This document shows, piece by piece, positions 1 to 11,418 of a stretch of DNA of 64,000 bases; position 1 is the first letter of the stretch; every line of letters starts with the position of its first letter. A model generated the notes under the pieces. That model made no database searches. It was not told the DNA's origin and saw nothing but the letters and a program-made list of their open reading frames with translations. The stretch spans positions 17,471,001 to 17,535,000 of the forward strand of contig NC_134160.1 in NCBI RefSeq assembly GCF_033958435.1, given 5' to 3'. The stretch is from Carettochelys insculpta. Taxonomy: Eukaryota; Chordata; Testudines; Carettochelyidae. The translations under genes were made by a program, and so were the position numbers.

Positions 1-715
1 TGTGACAGGCTGGGGTCCGACTGGCTTGGTAGTAGTTTTGCAGAAAAGGATCTGGGAGTTGTAGTGGAAGAGAAGCTGGACATGAGTCAACAGTGTGCCA
101 TTGTAGCCAAGAAGTCTAATGGCATATTAGGTTGCATCAAGAGGAGCGTTGCCAGTAGATCCAGAGAAGTGATTATTCCTCTTTATACGGCTTGGTGACG
201 CTGCATCTGGAGTACTATGTCCAGTTCTGGGCCCCCAATTATAGGAAGGATGTGGATACACGGGAGAGGGTCCAGCGGAGGGCGACCAAAATAATTAGGG
301 GGCTGGAGCATATGACCTGTGAAGAAAGGTTGAGGGAACTGGGACTGTTTAGTCTGCAGAAGAGAAGACTCAGGTGGGACTTGATAACAGCCTTCAGCTT
401 ACTGAAGGGAGGCTGGAGAAAGGCTGTCCACAGTGGTCACGGATGGCAGAACACAGAACAATGGTCTCAAGTTGTGGTTGGAAAGGTCCAGGTTGAACGT
501 TAGGAAAAAAATTTTCACTAGGCGGGTGGTGAAGCATTGGAATGGTCTACCCAGGGAAGCAGTGGAGTCTCCATCCCTGCAGGTGTTTAATTCTTGCCTC
601 GACAAAGCCCTGCGGGGCTGATCTGATGGGTTTGGTCCTACTTAGAGCAGGGGGCTGGACTTGATGGCTTTTTTAGGTCTCTTCCAGCTGTATTGCTCTA
701 TGATTCTATGATTCT
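1..715 (+). mobile_element. CR1 LINE, 3' end (5'-truncated by window edge)
   Basis: This is the 3' part of a CR1 non-LTR retrotransposon. Decayed reading frames still show the end of the reverse-transcriptase ORF ([43 protein letters not shown]). The element ends in the CR1 hallmark tail, an ATTCTATG-type short repeat at 700-715. The frame is broken by indels near 195 and 430, so it is a dead copy. Assignment rests on the conserved CR1 C-terminal wording and the terminal repeat. Confidence 0.9.
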
Positions 716-867
716 CTGCTTGGCATTTTTCTCTGCCTTTCCTGTTGTTGTTTCCACAATATATACCCGAAAGCCTGGTGCCACCACTCTCTGTCCTGTA
801 TCCAGGGCTATAGCTTGAGTCTGAGTACTTGTTCCGTGCTAGTGGCTGTCATTGTTTTGGCCTTTTC

Positions 868-1419
868 TGCACTCATTAGACCTCAGCTGGAGCACTGTGT
901 CCAGTTCTGGGCGCCACATTTCAAGAAAGATGTGGAGAAATTGGAGAAGATCCAGAGAAGAGCAACAAGAATCATTAAAGGTCCAGAGAAGATGAGCTCT
1001 GAGGGAAGACTGAAAGATCTGGACTTGTTTAGCTTACAAAAGAGAAGACTTAGAGGGGACATGATAGCTGTTTTCAAGTACCTAAAAGGGGGTTTCAAGG
1101 AGGAGGGAGAAAAATTGCTCTCCTTGACCTCTAGGACAAGAAGCAAGGGGCTTGAAACTGCAGCAAGGGAGGTTTAGGTTGGACATTAGCAAAAACTTCC
1201 TGTCTGTCAGGGTGATTAAACACTGGAATAATTGCCCAAGGAGGTTGTGGAATCTCCATCACTGGAGATATTTAAGACCAGGGTAGACAGACACCTATCG
1301 GGGATGGTTTAGACTCTAGACTCTAGAGACTCTAGACAGTGCTTGGTCCTGCCGTGGGAGCCGGGACTGGACTTGATGACCTCTCGAGGTCCCTTCCAGT
1401 TCTAGTGCTCTGTGATTTT
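868..1419 (+). mobile_element. CR1 LINE, 3' fragment
   Basis: A second plus-strand CR1 3' end. Positions 884-1177 translate to the conserved RPQLEHCVQFWAPHFKKD and [20 protein letters not shown] stretches. The 3' UTR with the typical gggactggacttgatgacct-type wording follows, up to about 1419. It lacks a clean terminal octamer repeat. A small duplication of CTCTAGA units lies at 1313-1335. Inactive. Confidence 0.88.
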
Positions 1420-1987
1420 AGCTTTTCCCTGGACACTTCAGATGCCCTTGCTGTTTGGACGCATTTCTCTAAGGTGAGACTCGTTTCTTTCAAATACCTG
1501 TTTCATTAGCTGAAATTGCATGGTGCACAAACATCTTCTGCCTCTAATTAGGGAGCCTCTCATTCTCTGCATTTCTATAGTTCTATGATTCTGTGTTTCC
1601 AAAGTTCTTTATGGGTACCAGAGCTGCCAGCGCTCTATTCTCTCTTCTGCTTCCTTTATTTCAGGTTTAAAAACCCCAATATTTCTGTGCATTCTCTTTC
1701 TGGCTGTGGGCCCAGCACTCATCAGACGCCTTTATCTTCTATTCCTGAGTAACACTATCTCACTCACTTATCATCCTTTGTTCTCTCACCTTTGTTCCCT
1801 GTTTCTAGGTGCTGTTTGTGCGTCTGTTAATCAAATTATCTTCCCTGCTGTGGGGCTCACTAGACATCACCATCTCAATTTTTTGTATCCAGCATTTTTG
1901 GTGTAATCTGAAATGAAGCCAGACTCACATACGACAATTGGTATCTGTGTTTAAAATGGGCGGGACCAACATCTTGGATCTGAACAC
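1420..1987. other. No recognised feature
   Basis: T-rich sequence with only short chance reading frames. I see no repeat family or gene that I can name. Confidence 0.5.
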
Positions 1988-2670
1988 TAGAGTATGCTGA
2001 AAATTAACAACTTGAGGTTTGCGGATGATATCGAGGAAGATGAAGAGAAGTTAGTGAGAATGGTGCAGGTGCTAAACAAGAAAGAGAAGTGGTATGGACT
2101 AATTATGAACATCGATAAAACCAAGGCAATGGTATTTGGAGATAGGGAAGTAGGAAGAAAGATCAGTGTAAATGGGATTGAACTCGAGAACATAGAGAAA
2201 TTCACAGATCTGGGGAGCAACATGACAAATGATCTAGACTGTAAGAAGGAATCAGCAACTAGAATAGCGAAAGCAAGAGCCAGTTGAAGGCAATGGATAA
2301 GATCTGGAAGAGCAAAGTGATTAGCTTAGGAATGAAGCTGGGCATTTTGATAATGTGTGTATTCAGCAGCAGGTTGTACAGATGTGAGGCATGGGTGATA
2401 ATGAAAGATTCAAAGAGAAGGATATTGGCATTCGAGAGGAGTTGTTATAGAAAGATCGTGAGAATAGGATGGATGCAGAAGGTCACCAGTGAGGAATTAT
2501 ATAGGAAGATACAGCCGAAAGAGAACCTACTGCAGAAGGTCATACAATGGAAGCTACAGAAACTTGGCCTCTCCACACTGGACAGGGAAAGATGGAAGGA
2601 AATAATGAAGGAGGTATCAGACCCCATTGGGTCCTGAGCCCATGGTTGTTGTTAATGGTGATGATGATAT
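1988..2670 (+). mobile_element. RTE-like LINE, 3' fragment (RT C-terminus)
   Basis: A 5'-truncated non-LTR retrotransposon fragment. 1994-2287 begins at the reverse-transcriptase core motif NNLRFADDI and continues with the INIDKTKAMV-type region and VNGIELENIEKFTDLGS. 2284-2637 holds the C-terminal part (YRCEAWVI, AFERSCYRKIVRIGW). One frameshift near 2284 separates the two. The element ends in a GTTGTTAATGGTGATGATGAT-like simple tail, which is common in RTE-type LINEs. It is closely related to the longer copy at 27,470-30,113, as the NNLRFADDI and GIE(V/L)EN(I/V)EKFT wording is shared. RTE assignment is by memory of family sequences. Confidence 0.75.
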
Positions 2671-2681
2671 TAAACACTGGG

Positions 2682-3068
2682 GCTGGGTTTACACTACACA
2701 GTTCTGTCAACAGAAAACGCCTTCTGTCAACAAAACTAGGGAGCGTCCACACTACAAAAGCATTCTGTTAAGAATCTGTTGACAGAATGCAGCAGTTTTC
2801 CTGGAAGAGCTCTGTATTGACCATATGAGGCACAGCACCTCTGTCAACAGGGGGGACTTCCGGGTCACTGGGCTGCCCTGTTTGCAAAGCTTCCTGTTGG
2901 CTGTTCTGTCGACATAGGGCTGGGCAGTCTGGTTGCTCTCTGTCGACAGAGGGTGTTGAGACAGGGAGCCTGTACTACGTGTGGAGGTGTTCTGTACACA
3001 GAGATTCTGTCGAGAAATATCTGTCAACAATCACTTCTGTCAACAGAACTCTGTAGTGCAGACACAGC
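2682..3068. mobile_element. MITE with TGTCAACAG-type interior (type I)
   Basis: A non-autonomous inverted-repeat element of about 387 bp. The left end GCTGGGTTTACACTACACAG pairs with the inverted right end (AGCTGTGTCTGCACTACAGA read on the minus strand). The interior is packed with about ten copies of the near-palindromic word CTGTYRACAG. There is no coding capacity. I could not establish a target duplication. A related sequence lies at 5212-5400. Confidence 0.7.
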
Positions 3069-3212
3069 TTAGGTGTAAATCTGTGGGCTCTGCAGCTGGA
3101 TTCCACAGATAGCAAAGAAACCCAAATCTCTTCTGCTTTTCTCCCCCATAATCCCGTCATCTTTACAGGATGGAAACAACTTGAAATCTTGTCCTCGCAT
3201 ATGCTTCCTTTT

Positions 3213-3646
3213 GGCTACAACTACACTATCCCCCTCCTTTCGGAGGGGCATGTTAATGAGGAATTTCAGAAGATGATAACAAGGCACTTTCATGAATATG
3301 CAGCACCTTATTAGCATAATAGCAGCTGTGCATGATTCGAAAGCGCCAATTTCGAAATGCATGCTGCCCGTGTAGATGGGGGCCTTTCAAAAGGACTCAC
3401 TGATTTTGAAAGTCCCATTTTCCCATTTGGGATTGGGAAGAAGGGGCTTTTGAAATCAGGGCGTCGTTTCAAAAGGCCCCTGTCTACATGGGTGACGTTC
3501 ATTTTGAAAGCGGCACTTTCAAATAGCACACGGCAGCCATTATGCTAAGAGGTACTGCACATTCATGGAAGCACCTCATTAGCATCTTCCAAAATCCCTC
3601 ATTAACATGCCCCCTCCAAAAGGAGGGGGTTAGTGTAGACACGGCC
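3213..3646. mobile_element. MITE with GGAGGGGCATGTTAATGAG subterminal hairpins (type III)
   Basis: Terminal inverted repeats: left GGCTACAACTACACTA then CCCCCTCC and a GGAGGGG hairpin. On the minus strand the right end reads GGCCGTGTCTACACTA, then the same hairpin and CATGTTAATGAG. The interior is partly self-complementary (TTTCGAAA and CCTTTTGAAA words). There is no ORF of substance. A second copy lies at 12,831-13,198. Confidence 0.75.
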
Positions 3647-5013
3647 CTACTGTGTATAATTCCAGGACTGAGCTGCCCTGAGGGAAGAAGCTAGCAGTAG
3701 TGGCAGCAGCATTAATTTTTCTGCCATGAATGGTTCTGTCAAGCACTGAAATAGTCAATTAAAATCGTAAGCACAAACACAAATGCCAGAAAGAACTCAC
3801 GCACTTAAGTAGACAGAAAAGCTTTTCCACTTTCCGGCTCTACTGGCATCCTACCTGCAGAATCTAAACTTCCTTCTCTCTCCAGCAAATCAGGCCTAAC
3901 ATGGACATTTCTTGGTGCCATTTGTGTATGTTGTAAAGAAAGGAGTATTAAGCAAACAAAAGGCTAATTTAGTTTCATAGAATTAGTCCATCTCCCTGGG
4001 CTAAGCATAGGTGTTTTGATGACTTAACTGAGCAAACATATCAAGAGAGTGATGAAAAGGTAGAGGAAGATGAGACTGAGTAACCAGAGAGCACAACAGG
4101 GCTAGCTTTACAACTGTGCTAGGCAGGGAGTAACCTGTTACTGACTTTGCTGCAGGTATGGTATGAAATGGACAATCCATGTACGTCACAGCAAGTTTCG
4201 GTTTGCTTCGTTATCACTCCTATTTAAAGGGGATAAAAGGTTGAGTTACGGAGTGCAAGGGGAAGCAAACACTTTACATTGGGACCCACTTTTTTTCCCT
4301 GCAATTTGCAGGCTCCCCACCCTGCCTAATGTTTTCCAAACTAACAGACATTTTGGTTAGGTTCATATGAAGAAAACCCTTTTGGCAAGTGTGAGAAAAT
4401 AATTCTGTAGAATATCAAACTTTATTACTCGGTATATAAATGCGAATACACAGACATAAAAACAGGACCAGATTTCAACATTTTAAATGAGATGGATGAG
4501 CCCGAGACCCAGCATCTGACCCTGTTGCGCTCCCCTTATGAAATATCATGCTCCCTGGAGGGGGCCCACCCCCCATTTTGAGCACCCTGGTGCAGAGAAG
4601 CAAAAATAAACACTTCCTCTTCCCTGTCACAGCAGGGCTGGGGCAACAGTTATTCTGCCTCTGCCCTTACCCCGGGGAAAGTTTGTTGCAGCAAAACTTT
4701 TTTGCTGAGATCTGTAAAGTTGCAGCATAGTTGTCCAAGGAAGGTGAAACAATGCACTCAAAAGCACAGCATGGTTGGTCATTCTGTCCTTTCTCTCTGA
4801 ACCATCCCTGGGCTTCTAGGATTATCTGGAAGTCCCAAGTGCAGCCCTGTGAAAATAATCCCAAAGGGTGAAACTCATTCTCTTGCCATAGGCTGTACTT
4901 AGGCATGCTGTCAGTGAATGCAATGGAGTGGAGTAGCCAGGTGAGATCTACCACCCACAGCTAGGGCCATGGGAGCAGTGCCTCTGTATAGCTTCCCTGC
5001 AACTATTTACACT
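3647..5013. other. No recognised feature
   Basis: Unique-looking sequence with only short ORFs lacking recognisable domains. I see no repeat family or exon that I can support. Confidence 0.45.
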
Positions 5014-5492
5014 AGGGTGACCCTATTCCCCTTTGTGAAATATGGGACACCTGGTAAAATTGCTTGGAGTTAAGTGAGTTCAATGGCAATCCATGAGAAT
5101 GATGCAGTACAAACATTCAATATAACATTAAGTTGATTGAGCCCTGATTTAAAACATATATTGTGTTATTATAACAAAAATAGGTAAAAATTACAAACAT
5201 ATACGTACAGGTAAGGGCTACATCTAATGCAGAGATTTTGTCAACAAAACTCGTGGAGCATATATATACAAAATGTGTTTTGTTGACAGTGTGTAGACAA
5301 ACCTTGACACTTCCATCGATAGTGTTCTGCTGCTCCATGATGAGGAATAACGCCTTTGTCAAGAGTTTCTGTAGACGCTCCGGGGGCCCTTTGTCAACAC
5401 ACAGGGATTCTGGTTCAGTTAGCTGTTTTTTTTAACAAACAGGAAGCTAAAAACAGGCACAATCCTGGCTAAAACGGGACAGATGGTCACCT
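5014..5492. mobile_element. MITE with AGGGTGACC ends, itself interrupted
   Basis: The left end AGGGTGACCCTATTCCCC and the right end, read on the minus strand as AAGGTGACCATCTGTCCCG, are inverted copies of a terminus common in reptile MITEs. The middle (5212-5400) is occupied by a second element, so the outer one was the older host. Confidence 0.6.
5212..5400. mobile_element. Type I MITE fragment nested in the 5014-5492 MITE
   Basis: It begins with GGGCTACATCTAATGC, then carries TTTGTCAACAAAA, TTTGTTGACAG and TTTGTCAACAC words, as in the element at 2682-3068. The right terminus is not clean, so its boundary is approximate. Confidence 0.5.
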
Positions 5493-6704
5493 TATTTACA
5501 GATCACTTCCAAGGTGGTCTTCTGCACTGGTCTATGCGGAGCCAGCACGGAGATCCTTCCTGCAGCAGCTGTCCAGCATGTTTGTGTGCTGCAGAGGACC
5601 TTCCACTGAGCCTTCACTGGACATGACTTTTACTCAAAGTCTGCAAACCTTGTTGGATAGGAAAGAAAGAAATGTCTGTCTCTGTTTTTGTGGGCACAGT
5701 TGTGTTTCCTTCCTGGTACAACAGAAGAATTAATTCAATGAGGCTTTAACGTTTCGTCACCATGCAAAGAGTTCCCAGGCTGGGAATGATCATACTCCCA
5801 TGAAAATGTGTTTTACTTCCTGGAACATATGAGATGCCCTGCCCCCTTGAGCACATGGATGCAGGGATGGTTCTGCCCAGCTGGTGGAAGAGGGTTGTTT
5901 ACACTGTGACAAACCCTTTCTTCACAGTGACTCCCACTCTCCAAGGCCGTAGTAAATATTCAGGATCTGCGCATAGATCTGGTGAACAGCATGAGTGAAT
6001 ACATGCCTTAGGGCCTGGCAGTCTCTGCTGCTCCCAAACGTGCCACATTTTACAGAACCTGAGCTCTGTGTCTGTCCCAAACTGCAGGGCACCAGAGATC
6101 TGAGAGACATGAAACCACCATGGATCTTGTTTTCTTTTTGCATTTCTTTAGTTATTTTATACGTGTCTACATCAGCAAATCACTCCGCTCAACCGTTCTC
6201 AGAAAGAAAAATGACTCTTCAGATCCCTGTCACCAATTCAGGCATGACCCAAGGTGGGTCAGGAAGAGCCATCAGGATTCTGTACCTGACTGCATGTTAA
6301 TTCACAGGCAAAATATTTTGCTAACTTCCAGTTAACATAGCTCCTTGGCATTAAAGTTAAAACATATGTACCCTAAAAATGGTCCAGGACAAAAACATCA
6401 AACTTTCGTTTTGCAGCTGCACACGTGCTGGTGGCCATCATTGTTGTCACATAAATCAGAACCTTGGTGTTCAACAGTAAAAAAAGGTGCAATCAAGGGA
6501 AAGAGAACGTGAAGGTTCACGTGTACAGAAAGCTGGAAGTGTATCAGTTAATACACGTACTCTCCAAACATTAAAAAAATTAATTTAAAGACCTATTGTG
6601 ATTTCTTCAATCCATTTCAAACTTCACAAAGATCCTACTGTGGTACCAACGTAATTACAAATATTTTGAAGCTAAAGGAATTTTTTGTCTAAAGTTGTGT
6701 GTTA
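5493..6704. other. No recognised feature
   Basis: About 1.2 kb without a family or gene I can name. ORFs are at most about 100 codons and show no domain. Confidence 0.45.
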
Positions 6705-6797
6705 ACAAAACAAAATAACAGTCATGTAGCACTTTAAAGACTAACCAAATAATGTATTAGGGGATGAGCTTTTGTTGGGCAGACCCACTTCTTCACA
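6705..6797 (-). mobile_element. Penelope-like element 3' tail fragment
   Basis: Read on the minus strand this is the Penelope-like tail seen at 20,230-20,325: the GAAGTGGGTCTGNCC motif, then a TAATAAATTA-type stretch, then TTAGTCTTTAAAGTGCTA. It is 5'-truncated and joined directly to a LINE tail at 6798. Confidence 0.75.
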
Positions 6798-6842
6798 TCT
6801 GGAGAAGACGTCCTACTCGTTATCAAGTGACTGCCAAGAATA
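6798..6842 (+). mobile_element. LINE 3' terminal tag
   Basis: Only the last about 45 bases of a non-LTR element (GAAGACGTCCTACTCGTTAT, then CAAGTGACTGCCAAGAA). They match the 3' end of the LINE relic at 58,005-58,045. It abuts the Penelope fragment without a spacer. Confidence 0.55.
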
Positions 6843-7040
6843 TCCATCCTCTCACCAATGTGATACCCTCACACTTGACAGAGCACAAGACACCCCGTCT
6901 TACTCTTGTGATTATTAGTATTTACATGAGCTTCCACTATGGGCTAAACATTTTCCAAAACTTCCTGCCCCAAGCCGTTCACAACATAGGCACAGAGGCT
7001 GGGGGAAAGGAAAACTATATACCAGTGAACTGAATAGAGT

Positions 7041-7225
7041 AGGGGGCCATGGGGGAAGAGCTAGCTCAGTCGTTGGAGCATTGGCCTTGTAAACCTACGG
7101 TTGTGAGTGCAGTTCTTGTGGGGGCCTTTCAAGGATATGGGGCAGATCAGGGATGGTGATAAGTCCTGCTGTGGATGCAGGGGACTGGACTCAATGGTCT
7201 CCTGAGGTTCCCTCCCATTCCTGTA
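7041..7225 (+). mobile_element. tRNA-derived SINE with CR1-like 3' tail
   Basis: The 5' part is a tRNA-like head with an RNA polymerase III A box (TAGCTCAGTCGTTGG, 7062-7076) and a degenerate B box (GGTTGTGAGTGCAGTT, 7099-7114). It is followed by sequence resembling the CR1 3' end (GGGGACTGGACTCAATGG, then TCCCTCCCATTCCTGTAGA). This head-plus-CR1-tail arrangement is the design of the tortoise Pol III/SINE, whose tail recruits CR1 reverse transcriptase. It is not a functional tRNA gene because the cloverleaf is degraded and the tail is continuous. It is the best clue to a turtle origin. Confidence 0.8.
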
Positions 7226-7429
7226 GAAAAATATGTGGCAACAGAGGGATTTAACTGCAGAGGGCTGGAGCACTGGTTTGATGCATTACAAAGACAGCTG
7301 CTCCATCTTTGATATTCATAGTGATCTCAGGCAAGTCGCTTACTTGCAATAAGTAATTTTCTCCCCCTTCCTCCCCGCTTCTGTCCTATGGACCTGATTT
7401 GTCAGTTTTCGTTTCAATTTTTTTTTGTT

Positions 7430-7795
7430 TGCATGTATACAGTGGTGCTGGAACAACCACTGCACAGTATATGAGGAGCTTTGTCTTGGGACAGATGTCA
7501 CAGTTCTCGAAAACCCTTTGTCTCAGGTCAGCAAAAACAGAGATTGAATGGCTCAGACACTGCTGGATTTCTGCAGCAATGTCAGCTTTAGCGGACAGAT
7601 GACTTCTGAGGTATGGGAAGCGCTCCACGTTTTCCAGCAGTTCTCCGTTGACTTCAATAGAAGTTGCATGAGATTGTCCCATTGGTGAGGGTTGGTGGAG
7701 CACCTTGGTCTTTTCGATGTTTAGTGTGAAGCCGAGATTCTCACATGCTTCAGTGAAGGCACTTAAGATGGTCTGAAGGGCTGTGGGAGAAAGAG
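7430..7795 (-). mobile_element. LINE relic, RT C-terminal region
   Basis: The minus-strand frame reads the region downstream of the RT core: TEACENLGFTLNIEKTKVL, then SIEVNGELLENVERFPYL and FENCDICPKTKLLIYCAVV. It belongs to the same family as the plus-strand relic at 56,600-58,050, where SIEVNRELLENVEHFSYLG occurs. It is truncated at both ends and fused to a CR1 copy at 7796. No catalytic core remains. Confidence 0.72.
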
Positions 7796-9158
7796 ACAGT
7801 TCTTTTTTGAACCCTGGTAAAGTCCTGGGCTTCTCAACATCCTCTGGCAAAGAGTTCCATAGGTTGACTGTGTTCTGTGTGAAGAAGTATTTCCTTATGG
7901 TTGTTTTAAACTTGCTGCCCATGAATTTCATTTGGTGACCCCTAGTTGTTATGTTATGGGAACATGTAAACAGCTTTTCCTTATTCACTTTCCCCACACC
8001 TGCCATGATGTTATAGACCTATATCATCGCCCCTTAGTCTCTTCTTTTTTAAGATGAAGGCTACGTCTACACGTGCACCCAACTTCGAAATAGCTTATTT
8101 CGATGTTGCGACATCGAAATAGGCTATTTCGATGAATAACGTCTACACGTCCTCCAGGGCCAGCAACGTCGATGTTCAACTTCGACGTTGCTTAGCCCAA
8201 CATCGAAATAGGCGCAGCGAGGGAACGTCTACACGCCAAAGTAGCACACATCGAAATAAGGGAGCCAGGCACAGCTGCAGACAGGGTCACGGGGCGGACT
8301 CAACAGCAAGTCGCTCCCTTAAAGGGCCCCTCCCAGACACACTTTCATTAAACAGTGCAAGATACACAGAGCCAACAACTAGTTGCAGACCCTGTATATG
8401 CAGCACGGACCCCCAGCTGCAGCAGCAGCAGCCAGAAGCCCTGGGCTAGTGGCTGCTGCACACGGTGACCACAGAGCCCCGCAAGGGCTGGAGAGAGAGT
8501 ATCTCTCAACCCCCCAGCTGATGGCCGCCATGGAGGACCCCGCTATTTCGATGTTGCGGGACGCGGATCGTCTACACGTCCCTACTTCGATGTTGAACGT
8601 CGAAGTAGGGCGCTATTCCCATCCGCTCATGGGGTTAGCGACTTCGACGTCTCGCCGCCTAACGTCGAAGTTAACTTCGAAATAGCGCCCGACGCGTGTA
8701 GACGCGACGGGCGCTATTTCGAAGTTGGTGCCGCTACTTCGAAGTAGCATGCACGTGTAGACGCAGCTGAAAAGTCCCAGTCTTTTTAACCTCTCTTCTT
8801 ATGGCACACATTCCAAACCCCTAATAATTTCTGTTACCCTTTTGTGAAACTATTCCAATGCCAATATATCTCTTTTGAGCTGAGGCAACCATGCTTGGAT
8901 AGAGTATTCACGAAGTGGGTATACTGGGGATTTATATAGAGGCAATAAGATATTCTTTGTTTTATTGTCTATCCCTTTTTTAATGATTCCTAGTATTCTG
9001 TTTGCTCTTTTGACAGCTGCAACACATTGAGTGGATGTTTTAGGAGAAATATCCACAATGACTCCAAGATCTCCCTCTTGAATAATTACAGCTAAATTAG
9101 TCCCCATAATTTTGTATGGATAGTCAGGATTATTTTTCCAAAGTGCATTACTTTGCAT
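7796..9158 (-). mobile_element. CR1 LINE, minus strand, split by a MITE (copy D)
   Basis: 7796-8058 (minus) translates to the CR1 end NITTRGHQMKFMGSKFKTTIRKYFFTQNT-like region (seen in parts) and NLWNSLPEDVEK. 8768-9158 continues with the preceding part of the ORF (IMGTNLAVIIQEGDLGVIVD, KANRILGIIKKGID-like). The MITE 8059-8767 sits between them with a TGAA duplication. Removing one TGAA plus the MITE gives a continuous CR1 reading (AAGATGAAAAGTCCCAG), which supports the insertion model. Confidence 0.85.
8059..8767. mobile_element. 709-bp MITE with TTCGAA/ACGTCGAAGT interior (type II)
   Basis: The terminal inverted repeats are GGCTACGTCTACACGTGC (left) and, on the minus strand, GCTGCGTCTACACGTGC (right). 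They are bounded by a 4-bp direct repeat TGAA (8055-8058 and 8768-8771) inside a CR1. The interior is a series of nested palindromes built from TTCGAAATAGC, ACTTCGACGT and ACTTCGAAGTAGC, plus a unique core (about 8270-8520). It has no transposase ORF, so it must be moved in trans. Copies or derivatives occur at 53,017-53,200 and 63,673-64,000. I cannot name the superfamily: TGAA excludes the TTAA-only piggyBac rule. Confidence 0.85.
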
Positions 9159-9163
9159 TTCTT

Positions 9164-11040
9164 AGAATCATAGAATCAAAAACACTAGAACTGGAAGGGA
9201 CCTCAAGAGGTCACCAAGTCCAGTCCCCTGCCCTCACTGCAGGACCAAGTACCATGTAGACCATCCCTGATAGATGTCTATCTAACCCGCTCTTAAATTT
9301 CTCCAGTGATGGCGGTTCCACAGCCTCCCTCGGCAATTTAGTCTAGTGTTTTGCCACCCTGACAGTTAGGAAGTTTTTGCCAATGTCCAACCTAAACCTC
9401 CCTTGCTGCAGTTTAAGCCCATTGCTCCTTGTCCTATCCTCAGAGGCCAAGAAGAACAATTTTTCTCCCTCCTCCCTGTAACCCCCTTTTAGGTACTTGT
9501 AAAACCACTATCATGTCCGCTGTAGATCATCTCTTTTCTAAACTAAACAAGCCCAGTTCTTTCAGTCTTCCCTCATCACTCATGTTGTCTAGACCTTTAA
9601 TCATTCTTGTTGCTCTTCTCTGGACCTTCTACAATTTGTCCACATCTTTCTTGAAATGTGGTGCCCAGAACTGGACACAGTACTCCAATTGAGGCTTAAT
9701 CAGTTCTGAGTAGAGTGGAAGAGTGACTTTTCTTGTCTTACTCATAATAGTCCTGTTAATGCATCCCAGAATTACGTCTGCATCCCTTTCTGCAGTACTC
9801 CTGCCTAGGAGTCCTTTCCCATGCTATTTGTGTGAAACTGATTAGTCCTTCCTAAGTGGAGTACTTTGCATTTGTCCTTATTAAACTTCATCTTGTTTAC
9901 CTCAGACCATCTCCCCAGCTTGTCCAGATCATTTTGAATTGTGACCTGATCTTCCAAAGCAAACTTGTTATCATTTGCAAACTTACTAAGCATACTCTCT
10001 AAGCCAATATTTAAATAGTTGATGACAATATTGGGCAGAACCAGTCCTAAAACAAAGCCCTGCAGAACCCCACTTGCTATGACTGTGATCCATTAGTAAC
10101 TACTCTGAGATTGGTTATCCAGCCTGTTATGAACCCACCTTATAGTAGTTCTCTCTAAGTTATATTTGCCCAGTTTATTGATAAGAAAATCATGTGAGAC
10201 TGTATGAATGCCTTACTAAAATCTAGGTATACCACATCCACCACTTCTCCCTTATCCATAAGGCTTGTCATTTTGTCAAAGAAAAATATCAGCTTGGTTT
10301 GTCATTCTTTACAACCCCATGCAGGCTGTTCTCTATTGCCTTGTTTCCTTTCAGATCTCTGCAGATGAATTCCTTAATTACTTGCTCCATTACCTTTCCT
10401 AACACAGAAGTTTAAAAGATTGTTTTGCAATTTACTGGGTTGCTCTTATTCCACTTTTTATAGATGGCAATATGTTTGCCCTTTTCCAGTCTTCTGGAAT
10501 CTCCCTGGACTTCCAAGACTTTTCAAAGAAAAAAGCTAAAGGCACAGATATTTCCTCTATCAGCTCCTTGAGTAGTCTAGGATACATTTCATCAGGCCCT
10601 GGGGACCTGCAGACATGCAACTTTTCTAAGTAATTTTTTAACTTGATCTTTTTTAAAAAAAAATTATCTTCTAAACCTACACCCTTTCCACTAGCATTCA
10701 CTCTGTTAGGCACTCCATCAGACTTCTTGGTGAAGACTGAAATAAAGATGTCATGAAGCCCCTCTGCGATTTCCATGTTTTCTAATATTACTTCTCCCTC
10801 CTCACTGACCGGTTGGCCTGCCCTGGTCTTGGTCTTCTTCTTGCTTCTAATATACTTATAAAATGTCTTCTTGTTACCCTTCATGTCTCTAGATAGTTTG
10901 AGCTCATTTTGTGCCGTTGCCTTTCTAATCTTGCCCCTGCATACCTATATTGTTTGCTTACATTCATTCTTTGTAATTTGTCCGAATTTCCACTTTTTTT
11001 ACATCAACTTTAACATTCTGCCATTTTGTTGCCCGAACAC
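9164..11040 (-). mobile_element. CR1 LINE, minus strand (copy A), 3' half
   Basis: The 3' terminus lies at 9164 (AGAATCATAGAATC, the CR1 tail seen from the other strand). The ORF2 C-terminal part is at 9429-9692 in opposite reading. 9805-9993 encodes FANDNKFALEDQ, LGRWSEVNKMKFNKDKCKV and LHLGRTN. 10,432-10,884 encodes the N-terminal part of the RT region ([47 protein letters not shown]). Frameshifts and stops lie between these blocks. It is about 1.9 kb of a roughly 4.5-kb family and inactive. Confidence 0.9.
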
Positions 11041-11418
11041 ATAGTTTTGTGAGATGCTTTTGAAGCACTTAATTGTCCTGAGGAGTTTAGTGTCACCAGC
11101 AAGTGTTGCCACTTCTGTTTACCCCTTTCTCCAGATCATTTATAAATATGTTGAATAGGATTGGTCGCAATACAAACCCCTGGGGGACACTGTTAGTCAC
11201 CTCTGTCCATTCTGAAAATTGGCCATTTATTCCCACACTTTGTTTCTTATCTTTTAACTGGCTGTCAGTCCACGAGGGGACCTTCCCTCTTATCCAATGG
11301 CAACGTATGAGACCTTGGTGAGGGACCTTGTCAAAGGCTTTCTGAAAATCTAAGTACACGAAAACCACTGGACCCCTCTTGTCCACATGCCTGTTGACCC
11401 CCTTAAAGAACTCTAGCA

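Noticed and set aside
7041..7120. Functional tRNA gene
   Set aside because: The acceptor stem and T arm are degraded and the sequence continues into a CR1-like tail, so it is a SINE.
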